A stretch of 55,873 nucleotides of DNA from Actinomycetes bacterium (GCA_023443125.1 JAEZVO010000070.1:1-55873), one strand, 5' to 3'; counted from the stretch's first letter, positions 1 to 8,564 are shown. The notes: generated by a model from the letters alone, not told the origin. A program made the numbers and translations.

Positions 1-29
1 GGGCGGCCAACCCGGTTGGTTGGCCGCCC
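1..29 (-). terminator. Hairpin downstream of the transaldolase-like gene
   Basis: A 10-bp perfect inverted repeat (GGGCGGCCAA / TTGGCCGCCC, 9-nt loop) lies 28 nt past the stop codon of the leftward transaldolase-like gene. It is a plausible intrinsic terminator for that gene, although no U-tract can be judged because the window starts here. Confidence 0.6.
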
Positions 30-56
30 CAGAGTTGTACGCCGTGTGCGAAAGAC

Positions 57-1136
57 TTACGGAGCTTCGACGATCAGGTCACGCACCAAGAGGTCGAGGT
101 CGGCATCCGCGTTCAAGAACTGGCGGATGGTCTTGCGGGTAGCACCGAACTGCTCGAACTCCTCGACGCTCATGCCGTCCACCTCGTAGGCGCGCATGAA
201 CTCGGGGATGCCCTTGAGCGTCTCCATGATGTGCTCCGCCACGGGCTCGTCGATGCGCGACACCGGCTTGTACCCGGAGTCATTGACGCGCTTGGCCCAC
301 TTGAACGGGGGAGAGACGACGAGCTCGCCGCCGATGAATTCGCTCCACTGCAGTACGTTGCGGTAGGCCGCGATGAGCAGACGGGCGCGCAGGCCGCGTT
401 CCTTCATGATCTTGTAGGCGTGCTTCGACGCGGCGATGCCTGCCCACTCGAGGTGGCCCGGGTCGAGGAAGCGCTGCTCCTTCTCGACGACGGTCTTCAG
501 CCAGTCGTCGAGGCGCCCAACCATGAGGGTAACGACCGGGCCCATCTGCGATACGTCGAGGCCTTCTTCCTCGCGACGCTTCAGGCCGCGCTCGATGGCT
601 TCCGCAGCGGCGATGACCTGGGGCACGGTGAAGGAAACGGTGACGTTGATGCTGACGCCGCGGTAGGTGGCGTCCTCGATGGCCTCAATGCCCACCTTCG
701 TGGCGGGGATCTTCACGATGATGTTGGGTGCGAGCTCGTGGAACTCGACGGCCTGGTCCGCCAGCGCCTTGGCGTTGCGGTGGAGACGGGGGTCGGTCTG
801 CACCGAGAGGCGGCCGTTCTTGCCATTCGACGCCTCAAACGCCGGCTCGAGCAGCTTGGCGGCTTCGACGGACATGTCCCGGATGGCCTGCCAGCCGATC
901 TCGCTCTCGCCCCACGTCGGGTTGTCCTGCGCAATCTGACGGATACGCGGGCCCCACACATCGGGGTACTTCTTGATGGTGGTGTAAGCGATAACGGGGT
1001 TGCAGGTGGCTCCCACGCCGCCCATGGCGATGGACTGGCTTAGCTCCTCGATGTCCGCGGAGTCGTTCCACTGCGCGGTCTGGGGAAATTCTTGTGCGGC
1101 GTCCCACAGTGGGCCGGGGATGTGCTCGTCGGTCAT
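57..1136 (-). CDS. Transaldolase-family protein of the inositol cluster
   Basis: A 359-residue class I aldolase-type (TIM barrel) protein of the transaldolase family. The Schiff-base lysine is expected at Lys142 in the motif IIVKIPATK, and the N-terminal GGVGATCNPVIA (about 39-50) is the usual TSNP-like phosphate-side motif of the family. An AAGGAGGAC Shine-Dalgarno sequence precedes the ATG. It is the only gene here that could make or break a C3 aldol bond. The usual 5-dehydro-2-deoxyphosphogluconate aldolase IolJ is absent from the window, so this protein may act on an inositol-derived phosphoketose, which is inference. Otherwise it may be a paralogous pentose-phosphate transaldolase. It has its own promoter with a palindrome over the -35 box and lies downstream of the GntR gene. 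Confidence 0.85.
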   Translation of the reverse strand: MTDEHIPGPLWDAAQEFPQTAQWNDSADIEELSQSIAMGGVGATCNPVIAYTTIKKYPDVWGPRIRQIAQDNPTWGESEIGWQAIRDMSVEAAKLLEPAFEASNGKNGRLSVQTDPRLHRNAKALADQAVEFHELAPNIIVKIPATKVGIEAIEDATYRGVSINVTVSFTVPQVIAAAEAIERGLKRREEEGLDVSQMGPVVTLMVGRLDDWLKTVVEKEQRFLDPGHLEWAGIAASKHAYKIMKERGLRARLLIAAYRNVLQWSEFIGGELVVSPPFKWAKRVNDSGYKPVSRIDEPVAEHIMETLKGIPEFMRAYEVDGMSVEEFEQFGATRKTIRQFLNADADLDLLVRDLIVEAP

Positions 1137-1183
1137 TGCTGTCCTCCTTGATGGCTCAGCCTAGAGCGGGTGTTCGTAGCACT

Positions 1184-1221
1184 ATTCAACGCCCTTTCAG
1201 CAACTTTGTCAATACAAAGTT
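1184..1221 (-). promoter_or_regulatory. Promoter and probable operator of the transaldolase-like gene
   Basis: On the minus strand a perfect -35 TTGACA (1207-1212) stands 17 nt from a -10 TTGAAT (1184-1189). A 20-bp inverted repeat, AACTTTG-N6-CAAAGTT (1202-1221), covers the -35 box. That arrangement is typical of a repressor operator, and the adjacent GntR/UTRA protein is the obvious candidate to bind it. Half-sites resembling TTTGTC and TACAAAG recur in the iolR-iolC intergenic region. Binding is inference. Confidence 0.6.
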
Positions 1222-1250
1222 CGACGGTGACCTTGCGGTCGCGACTGAAC

Positions 1251-1994
1251 TCAGGCAAATACCGTCTGGCTATAGGTGTAGCGACTCGCCCGGTACACAT
1301 GGGTGCCTACCTCGACGGGCCGTTGCTGCTCGTCGTAGGCCGTGCGCTGCATCATGAGCAGTGCGGCGCCGGGCGGTTCGTCGAGCAGTTGCGCCTCGGT
1401 GTCGTCGGCGAGACGGGCGCCGATGTTCTGGGTGCCCAGCTTAATCTGCACGCCCCGTTCACGCAGGAGTTCGTAGAAGCCGTGGTCCACGAGCTCGGCG
1501 CGGGTGGGCGCGATACTCTCGGGCAGCACGTTCATCATGAGGGCGAGAGGTTCCCCGTCGGTGAAGCGCAGGCGTTTGATGCGCACGACGGGGGTGCCGA
1601 CGGCGAGTGACAGCATGGCCGCCGTGTCTTCGTCGGCAGGCTGGGCCAGCCACTCGAGCACCTCGGTGGTGACGGATCGACCATCGCGGGCGAGATCGTC
1701 GTGCAGGCTCGTGAGCGCCATGGGGCGATGGATTTGGCGGGGCGCGACGGCGGTGCCGGCTCCGCGTCGGCGCACGATCAAACCGCGGTTCACGAGGGTC
1801 TCGAGCGCGCGCCTGGCAGTTGGTCGGGACACGTGAAGCCGGTGGGCCATCGAAACCTCATCTTCGAGTTTCGTGCCCGGCTCGATGGCGCCCGACTGGA
1901 TCAGATTGATCAGTGGGTCGGCGATCTGCTGGTGCAGGGGGGTGGGGCTGTTGCGATCAATCTCCACTTCGAGACTGAAAGGCTCTTTAGGCAT
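1251..1994 (-). CDS. GntR/UTRA-family regulator, probable inositol repressor
   Basis: A 247-residue HutC-subfamily GntR regulator. The N-terminal winged helix-turn-helix (about 18-85) contains the diagnostic segment LHVSRPTARRALETLVNRGL. The C-terminal UTRA ligand-binding domain (about 95-240) ends in the usual VEVGTHVYRASRYTY strand. It is divergent from iolC and sits next to the transaldolase-like gene, so it most likely represses both transcription units until an inositol-pathway intermediate binds. That role is inferred from position. It belongs to a different family from the DeoR-type IolR of Bacillus subtilis, so I leave the symbol blank. Confidence 0.9.
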   Translation of the reverse strand: MPKEPFSLEVEIDRNSPTPLHQQIADPLINLIQSGAIEPGTKLEDEVSMAHRLHVSRPTARRALETLVNRGLIVRRRGAGTAVAPRQIHRPMALTSLHDDLARDGRSVTTEVLEWLAQPADEDTAAMLSLAVGTPVVRIKRLRFTDGEPLALMMNVLPESIAPTRAELVDHGFYELLRERGVQIKLGTQNIGARLADDTEAQLLDEPPGAALLMMQRTAYDEQQRPVEVGTHVYRASRYTYSQTVFA

Positions 1995-2015
1995 CCTAGG
2001 GCTTTCTTGTCGTGA

Positions 2016-2024
2016 CTTATAGCA
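2016..2024 (-). promoter_or_regulatory. Extended -10 of the GntR regulator gene
   Basis: On the minus strand TGC-TATAAG forms an extended -10 element 21 nt upstream of the regulator's ATG. No good -35 is seen at the right spacing. The site lies back to back with the iolC promoter, so one bound regulator could control both. Confidence 0.4.
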
Positions 2025-2081
2025 TTCTAAAAAGGATACAAAGATTTGGGCGAATCGGGGAACCCATCACACCAGTTTGTC

Positions 2082-2109
2082 TTGACATTTGGGAACGCCA
2101 GTCTAGGAT
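2082..2109 (+). promoter_or_regulatory. Promoter of the iolCBDA operon
   Basis: TTGACA (2082-2087), a 16-nt spacer and TAGGAT (2104-2109) make a near-consensus sigma-70/SigA promoter. The transcription start would fall near 2115, which argues against translation from the GTG at 2113 and for the ATG at 2140. Confidence 0.6.
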
Positions 2110-2139
2110 TGAGTGCAGGACCTCGACGAAGCGGGTGAC

Positions 2140-3168
2140 ATGGGACTGTTCAATGTCGATGCACTGGATGTGCTCACGATGGGGCGCATCGGTGTGGATA
2201 TCTATCCACTGCAGACCGGCGTCGGTCTGCAGGATGTCGACAACTTCGGAAAGTTTCTGGGCGGTAGCCCCACCAATGTCGCTGTCGCCGCAGCCCGCCT
2301 GGGTAGCTCGTCGGGCATCGTGAGCGCCGTCGGCGAAGACCCGTTCGGCACCTTTTGCCGGGAGGAGCTCGGTCGCCTAGGTGTGTACGAAGACTTCGTG
2401 CAAACCATGCTCGGGCACAACACCCCCGTCACCTTCTGCGAGATCTTCCCACCCGATAACTTCCCGCTTTACTTCTACCGACGACCCATCGCGCCCGACA
2501 TGCTGCTCACCCCCGACACGCTCCCCGTCGGCGCCATCGAGGCCGCCCGAGTGTTCTGGCTCACCGGTACCGGGTTCTCCGGCCAGCCCAGCCGTGACGC
2601 ACACTTCGCCGCCCTCGAAACCCGCGCGAGCAGCGCTATGACAGCCCTCGATCTGGATTTCCGCCCACAGTTCTGGGAGAGCCCTGACGAAGCCCGCATC
2701 CACATGCGTGACGCGCTCAGGAAGGTGACGATCGCCGTCGGCAACCGCGAAGAGTGCAAGGTCGCCGTCGGAGAAGACGACCCCATCGCAGCCGGCCGAG
2801 CGCTGCTGAAGCTCGGGGTGCAGGTGGCCATCGTAAAAGACGGTGCGCGGGGGGCCACGCTCATCACTCCCGACGAAGTGGTCCACGTATCCGGCACCCG
2901 CGTCGATGTGCTCAATGGGCTCGGCTCCGGCGACGCCTTCGGCGGAGCACTGTGTTACGGATTGGTGCAAGGCTGGGAACTGGGCGAGATGCTCGCCGTA
3001 GCATCTGCAGCAGGAGCCATCGTCGCGTCACGGCTGGAATGCGCGACGGCGATGCCCACCCTGCCCGAGCTGCGCCGCATGGTGCAGGAACACCCACAAC
3101 CACTATCGAGAACATGCACAACCAATCGCTCCCATGAGGGAGCTCCAAGTGAGGAGAGCAATGACTGA
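2140..3168 (+). CDS. iolC: 5-dehydro-2-deoxygluconokinase IolC
   Basis: A PfkB/ribokinase-family sugar kinase of 342 residues from ATG 2140. It phosphorylates 2-deoxy-5-keto-D-gluconate with ATP in inositol catabolism. The N-terminal MGRIGVDIYPLQ stretch is characteristic of IolC, GGSPTNVAVAAARLG is the PfkB signature 1 region, and GLGSGDAFGGAL carries the catalytic base Asp265. The in-frame GTG at 2113 would start upstream of the expected mRNA 5' end, so I prefer 2140 despite a weak ribosome-binding site. The gene is first in the operon and its last 8 nt overlap iolB. Confidence 0.93.
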   Translation: MGLFNVDALDVLTMGRIGVDIYPLQTGVGLQDVDNFGKFLGGSPTNVAVAAARLGSSSGIVSAVGEDPFGTFCREELGRLGVYEDFVQTMLGHNTPVTFCEIFPPDNFPLYFYRRPIAPDMLLTPDTLPVGAIEAARVFWLTGTGFSGQPSRDAHFAALETRASSAMTALDLDFRPQFWESPDEARIHMRDALRKVTIAVGNREECKVAVGEDDPIAAGRALLKLGVQVAIVKDGARGATLITPDEVVHVSGTRVDVLNGLGSGDAFGGALCYGLVQGWELGEMLAVASAAGAIVASRLECATAMPTLPELRRMVQEHPQPLSRTCTTNRSHEGAPSEESND

Positions 3169-4030
3169 ACACGTGTTGCCCGCAGGCTCGACGGCCAACG
3201 GGGCCGTCGAAGTGGATGTCAGCCCAGAACGTGCAGGATGGACCTGGTCTGGGCTGCAGGTGGTTGCGCTTGCCGCCGGCGAATCGCACACGATCCGCAC
3301 GGAAGGCCACGAATACCTGGTGCTGCCGCTTGCCGGCGGGTGCACCGTCGAAGTGAACGGGCAGAGCCACGAGCTGCAGGGCCGCTCCACCATCTGGGGC
3401 GAGACCACCGACTACCTGTACCTGCCGTCGGGCGTGGAAGCCACCGTCACCGCCACGCGCGACGGGCGGTTCGCGCTGCCGTACTGCGTGGCCTCCGAGA
3501 AGCTTGAGGTGCGCTACTGCCCGGCCGACGAGGTCAGCGTCGGCATCCGCGGCGCTGGCATGATGAGCCGTCAGGTATCCAACTACGCCATCGGCAACCC
3601 GCTGCACACGTCGCGGTTGCTCGTCACCGAGGTCATTACCCCCGGCGGTAACTGGTCGAGCTACCCGCCCCACAAGCACGACGAGGACTCCGAGAACGAG
3701 CGCGAGCTCGAGGAGATCTACTACTTCGAGATTGAGCCCGACGAGCACGGCCCCGGCATGGCGTTCCACGCCACCTACGGCACCGACGAGCGTCCCATCG
3801 ACGTGGCTCTCCGCGTCGGCAATGGCGACGTCGCGCTCGTGCCGCACGGCTACCACGGCCCCTGCGTGGCGGCGCCCGGATACAACCTGTACTACCTGAA
3901 CGTCATGGCTGGTCCTGGCGATTCCACGTGGCTGTCCGTCGACGATCCCTGTTACGGCTGGCTGCGCGACACCTGGGAGTCCGCCGACGCTGACCCCCGC
4001 CTCCCGCTTGATCCCAAGGAGCACGTATGA
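3161..4030 (+). CDS. iolB: 5-deoxy-glucuronate isomerase IolB
   Basis: A 289-residue bicupin isomerase that converts 5-deoxy-D-glucuronate to 2-deoxy-5-keto-gluconate, the step before IolC. Motifs typical of IolB include the metal-ligand segment YPPHKHDED and the downstream EEIYYFEI, VPHGYHGPC and NLYYLNVMAG. The ATG at 3161 is chosen because a GAGGAG Shine-Dalgarno lies just upstream and it overlaps the iolC stop (ATGACTGA), suggesting translational coupling. An in-frame ATG at 3134 lacks such a site. Confidence 0.94.
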   Translation: MTEHVLPAGSTANGAVEVDVSPERAGWTWSGLQVVALAAGESHTIRTEGHEYLVLPLAGGCTVEVNGQSHELQGRSTIWGETTDYLYLPSGVEATVTATRDGRFALPYCVASEKLEVRYCPADEVSVGIRGAGMMSRQVSNYAIGNPLHTSRLLVTEVITPGGNWSSYPPHKHDEDSENERELEEIYYFEIEPDEHGPGMAFHATYGTDERPIDVALRVGNGDVALVPHGYHGPCVAAPGYNLYYLNVMAGPGDSTWLSVDDPCYGWLRDTWESADADPRLPLDPKEHV

Positions 4031-5910
4031 GCACGATTCGTTTGACGGTTGGCCAAGCCGTCGTTCGCTACCTCTCGCAGCAGTATTCCGAGCGCGACGG
4101 GGTGGAGCGCCGCTTCATCCGCGGCATGTTTGGCATCTTCGGTCACGGCAACGTGGCCGGGCTCGGCCAGGCCCTGCTGCAGAACGAGATCACGCCCGAC
4201 GAGGGTGAGGATCGCGTCGAGTTCTGGCATGGCCGCAACGAGCAGGGCATGGTGCACGTCGCCGCTGCCTACGCGAAGGCGAAAGACCGGCTGGAGACCC
4301 TCGCGGTCACATCGTCCATCGGTCCCGGCGCGCTCAACATGGTGACCGGCGCCGCACTGGCCACCACCAACCGCGTGCCCGTGCTGCTGTTCCCCTCCGA
4401 CATCTTCGCCAACCGCGCGCCCGACCCGGTGCTGCAGCAGCTCGAAGACCCGACGAACCCCGACGTGAGCGTCAACGACGCCTTCCGTCCGGTGTCGAAG
4501 TTCTGGGACCGCGTGAACCGCCCCGAGCAGCTCATGGTGGCCCTTCCGCGCGCCATGCGCGTACTCACCGACCCGGCCGAGACCGGCGCCGCCACCATCT
4601 GCCTCCCCGAGGACGTCCAGGCCGAGGCGTACGACTGGCCGCTGGAGTTCTTCGCCAAGAAGGTGTGGCACATTGGGCGTATTCGCCCCGACGAGGCAGC
4701 CCTCGCCCGCGCCGTCGAGGCCATCAAGGCGTCGTCGAAGCCGCTCATCATTTCTGGCGGCGGCACCATTTACTCCGAGGCCTGCGACGAGTTGCGCGCC
4801 CTCGCGAGTGCCACCGGCATCCCGGTGTCCGACACCCAAGCAGGCAAGGGAGCCATCAACTGGGATCACCCGCAGGCTGTGGGCGGCGTCGGTGCTACCG
4901 GCGCTGGCTCGGCCAACGCGCTGGCTGAAGAAGCCGACCTCATCATCGGTATCGGCACCCGCTACTCCGACTTCACCACCGCGTCTCAGACGCAGTTCAA
5001 GAACCCCCACGTGCGCTTCGTGAACATCAACGTCGGCGCCTTCGACGCGGCCAAGCAGGGCGCCGAGATGGTCGTCGGCGACGCCCGCGAGACGCTGCGA
5101 GCACTCGCCCCAGCACTCGACGGGTACCGCGTGCCCGAGGAATGGGCCACGAAGATCACCGACGAAGTCGCCGCCTGGCAGCGCACCACCGACGAGTGCT
5201 ACAACCTGGGGCACGGCCCATCGCCGGCCCAGACCGAGGTCTTCGGCGCACTCAATGAACTCATGGGCCCGAACGACGTGTTGATCAACGCCGCCGGCTC
5301 TATGCCCGGCGACCTGCAGTGCCTCTGGCGAGCCAGCACCCCGGTGGGGTACCACGTCGAATATGCGTTCTCGTGCATGGGCTACGAGATCCCAGCCGCG
5401 TTGGGCGTCAAGATGGCCCTGCCCGACTCCGAGGTGGTGGCGATCGTCGGCGACGGCACATACCAGATGCTCCCGATGGAACTCGCCACCATCGTGCAGC
5501 AGCGTGAGAAAGTCATCCTCGTGTTGCTGCAGAACTATGGGTTCGCGTCGATTGGTGCGCTGTCCGAGTCGCATGGTTCGCAGCGCTTTGGCACCAAGTT
5601 CCGCATGCGCGACGAGCAGGGCAACGTCACCGACGAGACGCTGCCCGTCGACATCGCGGCCAATGCCCGCTCGTGGGGCATCGACGTCATCGAGGTGAAG
5701 ACCATCGACGAATTCCGCGATGCCTACGCCAAGGCCGTCGAGAACCCCCGCACCACGATGATTCACATCGACACCGACCTCTACGGGCCCAACCCGCCCG
5801 GAACCAGCTGGTGGGACGTTCCCGTCGCACCGGTGTCCCGTCTTGAATCCACCCAGACCGCATACGCCGAATACGCCGAGGCCGTGAAGGCCCAGCGTCG
5901 ATTCTTCTGA
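4027..5910 (+). CDS. iolD: 3D-trihydroxycyclohexane-1,2-dione acylhydrolase IolD
   Basis: A 627-residue thiamine-diphosphate enzyme that opens the inositol-derived ring, hydrolysing trihydroxycyclohexane-1,2-dione to 5-deoxy-glucuronate. It has the three-domain ThDP layout. The N-terminal PYR domain includes FWHGRNEQGMVH. The middle domain carries GVGATGAGSANALAEEADL. The C-terminal PP domain has the ThDP/Mg motif GDGTYQ near residue 477, followed by LLQNYGF. The start overlaps the iolB stop by 4 nt (ATGA). Its length matches IolD proteins. Confidence 0.95.
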   Translation: MSTIRLTVGQAVVRYLSQQYSERDGVERRFIRGMFGIFGHGNVAGLGQALLQNEITPDEGEDRVEFWHGRNEQGMVHVAAAYAKAKDRLETLAVTSSIGPGALNMVTGAALATTNRVPVLLFPSDIFANRAPDPVLQQLEDPTNPDVSVNDAFRPVSKFWDRVNRPEQLMVALPRAMRVLTDPAETGAATICLPEDVQAEAYDWPLEFFAKKVWHIGRIRPDEAALARAVEAIKASSKPLIISGGGTIYSEACDELRALASATGIPVSDTQAGKGAINWDHPQAVGGVGATGAGSANALAEEADLIIGIGTRYSDFTTASQTQFKNPHVRFVNINVGAFDAAKQGAEMVVGDARETLRALAPALDGYRVPEEWATKITDEVAAWQRTTDECYNLGHGPSPAQTEVFGALNELMGPNDVLINAAGSMPGDLQCLWRASTPVGYHVEYAFSCMGYEIPAALGVKMALPDSEVVAIVGDGTYQMLPMELATIVQQREKVILVLLQNYGFASIGALSESHGSQRFGTKFRMRDEQGNVTDETLPVDIAANARSWGIDVIEVKTIDEFRDAYAKAVENPRTTMIHIDTDLYGPNPPGTSWWDVPVAPVSRLESTQTAYAEYAEAVKAQRRFF

Positions 5911-5923
5911 AAAGGAGCAACAC

Positions 5924-7435
5924 ATGACTGAATTGACCATGAAGCACTGGATTGACGGCAAGGAGGTTGCCGAAGAGGGCGCTCACGTCATCGATATCGA
6001 CAGCCCCACCACCGGCGAAGTGATCGGCGGCGTGGCAGCCGGCTCCGTCGAGCTGCTCAAGAAGGCCATCGACGGCGCCCGCAAGGCGCAGAAGGAATGG
6101 GCTGCCATGTCGCTCGCGAAGCGCACGGCCGTCATGTTCAACTTCCGCAACCTCATGGTGGAGCGCCAGGACGAGCTCGCCGCCATTATCGTGAAGGAAG
6201 GCGGCAAGACCCACGGCGATGCACTCGGTGAGATCGCTCGCGGCCTCGAAATCGTCGAGTTCGCTTGCGGCATCCACAACGCGCTGAAGGGCGACTACAC
6301 GTCGGGCGCCTCGACGGGCATCGACATCCACACCATCCGCCAGCCTGTCGGCGTCGTCGGTGCTATCTGCCCGTTCAACTTCCCCATGATGGTGCCCATG
6401 TGGATGCACCCGATGGCGCTCGCCACCGGCAACGCTGTCGTACTGAAGCCGGCCACTCCGGTACCGACGGTGTCCCTCACCGTCGCGAAGATGTACCAGG
6501 AGGCGGGCCTGCCCGACGGGCTGTTCCAGGTGGTCTGTGGCGACCGTGAGATCGTCTCCCACATGCTCGAATCCGACGGCATCGACGCGATCTCGTTCGT
6601 CGGCTCGACGCCGGTGGCGCAGATTATCGCCGAGGGCTGCGCGAAGACCGGCAAGCGCTACCAGGCGCTGGGTGGCGCGAACAACCACGCCATCGTGATG
6701 CCCGACGCCAACCTCGACTTCGCTGCGAAGCACATCGTCTCCGGTGCGTTCGGCGCGGCTGGTCAGCGCTGCATGGCGCTGCCCGTCGTGGTTGCCGTGG
6801 GCGAGGCCGCCGACCCGCTGATCGAGAAGATCAAGGCCCGCGCCGAAACGCTCGTGCTCGGCCCTGGTGAGGATCCGAAGTCGGAGCTCGGCCCCGTCAT
6901 CTCCGCCAAGTCGAAGGAGCGCATCATCTCCTGGATCGACGAGGCTGAGGCCGCGGGTGCCACCGTCGTGCTGGACGGTCGCAACTTCAAGCACACCGAC
7001 GAGCAGTTCTCCGGCGGCTACTGGCTTGGCCCGACGATCCTCGACAACGTGCCGCTCGACACCAAGGCGTACTGCGAGGAGATCTTCGGCCCCGTGCTCG
7101 TCGTCGTGCGTGCCGACAGCTACGACGAGGCCATCAAGATCGTGAACTCCAGCCCCTTCGGCAATGGTTCGGCGATCTTCACCGAGTCGGGTGACTACGC
7201 TCGTCGCTTCGAGCTCGACGTCGAAGCCGGCATGGTGGGTATCAACGTGCCGATTCCGGTGCCGGTGGGCTACTACTCCTTCGGCGGCTGGAAGGGCTCG
7301 CTGTACGGCGACGTGAAGATGCACGGCCAGGAGGGCGTGAACTTCTACACCAAGGCCAAGGTGATCACCACCCGCTGGGCAGGCAAGGCCGACGAACACG
7401 TCGGACTCGACTTCGTCGCCTCCGCGTCGCGGTAA
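5924..7435 (+). CDS. iolA: CoA-acylating (methyl)malonate-semialdehyde dehydrogenase IolA/MmsA
   Basis: A 503-residue NAD+-dependent, CoA-acylating aldehyde dehydrogenase, the last step of inositol catabolism (malonate semialdehyde to acetyl-CoA and CO2). The catalytic nucleophile is Cys283 in GAAGQRCMA. The QPVGVVGAICPFNFP and LGGANNHAIVMPDA motifs are typical of the MmsA group, which has Asn rather than Glu as neighbour to the cofactor. AAAGGAGCAA precedes the ATG, 13 nt after iolD. The operon probably ends at the hairpin that follows. The same enzyme can also serve valine catabolism. Confidence 0.93.
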   Translation: MTELTMKHWIDGKEVAEEGAHVIDIDSPTTGEVIGGVAAGSVELLKKAIDGARKAQKEWAAMSLAKRTAVMFNFRNLMVERQDELAAIIVKEGGKTHGDALGEIARGLEIVEFACGIHNALKGDYTSGASTGIDIHTIRQPVGVVGAICPFNFPMMVPMWMHPMALATGNAVVLKPATPVPTVSLTVAKMYQEAGLPDGLFQVVCGDREIVSHMLESDGIDAISFVGSTPVAQIIAEGCAKTGKRYQALGGANNHAIVMPDANLDFAAKHIVSGAFGAAGQRCMALPVVVAVGEAADPLIEKIKARAETLVLGPGEDPKSELGPVISAKSKERIISWIDEAEAAGATVVLDGRNFKHTDEQFSGGYWLGPTILDNVPLDTKAYCEEIFGPVLVVVRADSYDEAIKIVNSSPFGNGSAIFTESGDYARRFELDVEAGMVGINVPIPVPVGYYSFGGWKGSLYGDVKMHGQEGVNFYTKAKVITTRWAGKADEHVGLDFVASASR

Positions 7436-7483
7436 CCGCTTCGAACAGCTGGGCGATGGGCTCCGCCGAAGCCCGGCGGAATT

Positions 7484-7528
7484 AAGAATGAGGGATTCCA
7501 CCATTTTCGGTGGAATCCCTCATTCCTT
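7484..7528 (+). terminator. Palindromic hairpin, copy 1 (after iolA)
   Basis: Arms of 19 and 20 nt pair perfectly except for one missing G in the left arm, around a 6-nt loop ATTTTC. It sits 48 nt after iolA and is likely its terminator. The same 20-nt arms recur at 8506-8551, so the AbiEi-like gene is bracketed by two copies. Confidence 0.7.
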
Positions 7529-7605
7529 ATCTGTGGAGGGGGGAGTTTTCCACAGCTCCGCGACGGGGCATGGACGGGAGCGCCCAGCCAGGGCAGCATG
7601 TCGCC

Positions 7606-8514
7606 ATGGTGCATCCCGACGCAGCGCTCACCTCGCTTCTGCGCACGCAGGCAGGTGCAGTGAGCGCGAAACAGCTACTGGCGCTCGGGTTTTCCCGGCG
7701 GCAGATCGAGCGGCTGGCGAGACGGTGGGTGCGCGTGGCGGCGGGGATCTTCGTCGAAGCCATGACCTTCGCCGCCGCAGTCTGGGCCGGGGTGCTGCGC
7801 GGGGGAGAAGGTGCAGTGGTGGGCAGCGAGGCTGCCGGTCACCTCGCAGGTTTCCTCCCGACGGAACCCCGCACGGTGGTCGTGTGGGCCAGGCATATAC
7901 ACGAAGACATGCGGGTGGGGCCGTGGCTGGTGCAGTTCCGGCAGGGGGTACGCAGTGGGCGGGGCACTCCACCGGCAACACGCCCTGAGGTGACGGTGCT
8001 CGACATCGCCGAGCGATCGTCGGAGGTGGATGCCGTCGGTGCGCTCACGCGTGCGCTAGCGGAGCGGCACACCACCGGCGAGCGTGTGGCAAGGGAACTC
8101 AATAGCCGGGGCCGGCAGCGGCATCGACGGCTGATCGCACGGCTATGTGAGGAAGGGGAAGCGGGGATTGAGAGCGTGCTGGAGTATCTGCTGCTGCGCA
8201 ACGTGATTCGCGCTCATGGTCTACCGGAGCCCGACCGCCAACGTCGACGCACGGCGGGCCGCGTCGACAACCACTACGACGAGTACGGGCTCATCGTCGA
8301 GGCTGATGGTGCGAGCCACCACCGCGATAAGGCGCACGATTATTTCCGCGATAACGAGCACCTGCTTGTTCACGACGAGCGCACATTGCGGTTTGGTTGG
8401 GTGCAGGTGAATGCGCAGGCGTGCAGGGCTGCGGACCAGCTCGCACGAGGACTGATACTTGGTGGCTGGGACGGGAACCGGCGGTCAACGACATGCGACT
8501 GCGTTAAGGAATGA
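7606..8514 (+). CDS. AbiEi-antitoxin-like N-terminus with DUF559 endonuclease-like C-terminus
   Basis: About 302 residues from ATG 7606. The N-terminal winged-helix region (SAKQLLALGFSRRQIERLAR) resembles the AbiEi antitoxin N-terminal domain. The C-terminus (LIVEADGASHHRDKAHDYF ... RDNEHLL ... LRFGWVQV) has the E-x-D, HH and terminal LRF-W-V pattern of DUF559, a PD-(D/E)XK-like fold related to very-short-patch repair endonucleases. No toxin partner is adjacent. Such single genes are common in Actinobacteria and their function is unknown. An upstream in-frame GTG (7510) lies inside the first hairpin and is unlikely. The stop codon lies inside the second hairpin. Confidence 0.7.
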   Translation: MVHPDAALTSLLRTQAGAVSAKQLLALGFSRRQIERLARRWVRVAAGIFVEAMTFAAAVWAGVLRGGEGAVVGSEAAGHLAGFLPTEPRTVVVWARHIHEDMRVGPWLVQFRQGVRSGRGTPPATRPEVTVLDIAERSSEVDAVGALTRALAERHTTGERVARELNSRGRQRHRRLIARLCEEGEAGIESVLEYLLLRNVIRAHGLPEPDRQRRRTAGRVDNHYDEYGLIVEADGASHHRDKAHDYFRDNEHLLVHDERTLRFGWVQVNAQACRAADQLARGLILGGWDGNRRSTTCDCVKE

Positions 8515-8551
8515 GGGATTCCACCAAAAACGGTGGAATCCCTCATTCCTT
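8506..8551. repeat. Palindromic hairpin, copy 2 (between AbiEi-like gene and iolE)
   Basis: A perfect 20-bp inverted repeat (left 8506-8525, right 8532-8551) with the 6-nt loop AAAAAC. The arms are identical in sequence to copy 1 at 7484-7528, which carries a 1-nt deletion. It lies between convergent genes and could be a bidirectional terminator. The AbiEi-like stop codon (8512-8514) is within the left arm. Confidence 0.85.
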
Positions 8552-8564
8552 GTGAAGATGTAAC

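Noticed and set aside
3952..7504. Long minus-strand open frames opposite iolD and iolA
   Set aside because: Same codon-position effect. The plus-strand proteins carry intact ThDP and dehydrogenase motifs.
7510..7605. GTG 7510 as start of the AbiEi-like gene
   Set aside because: It lies inside the terminator hairpin, and the first 32 residues have no resemblance to the domain.
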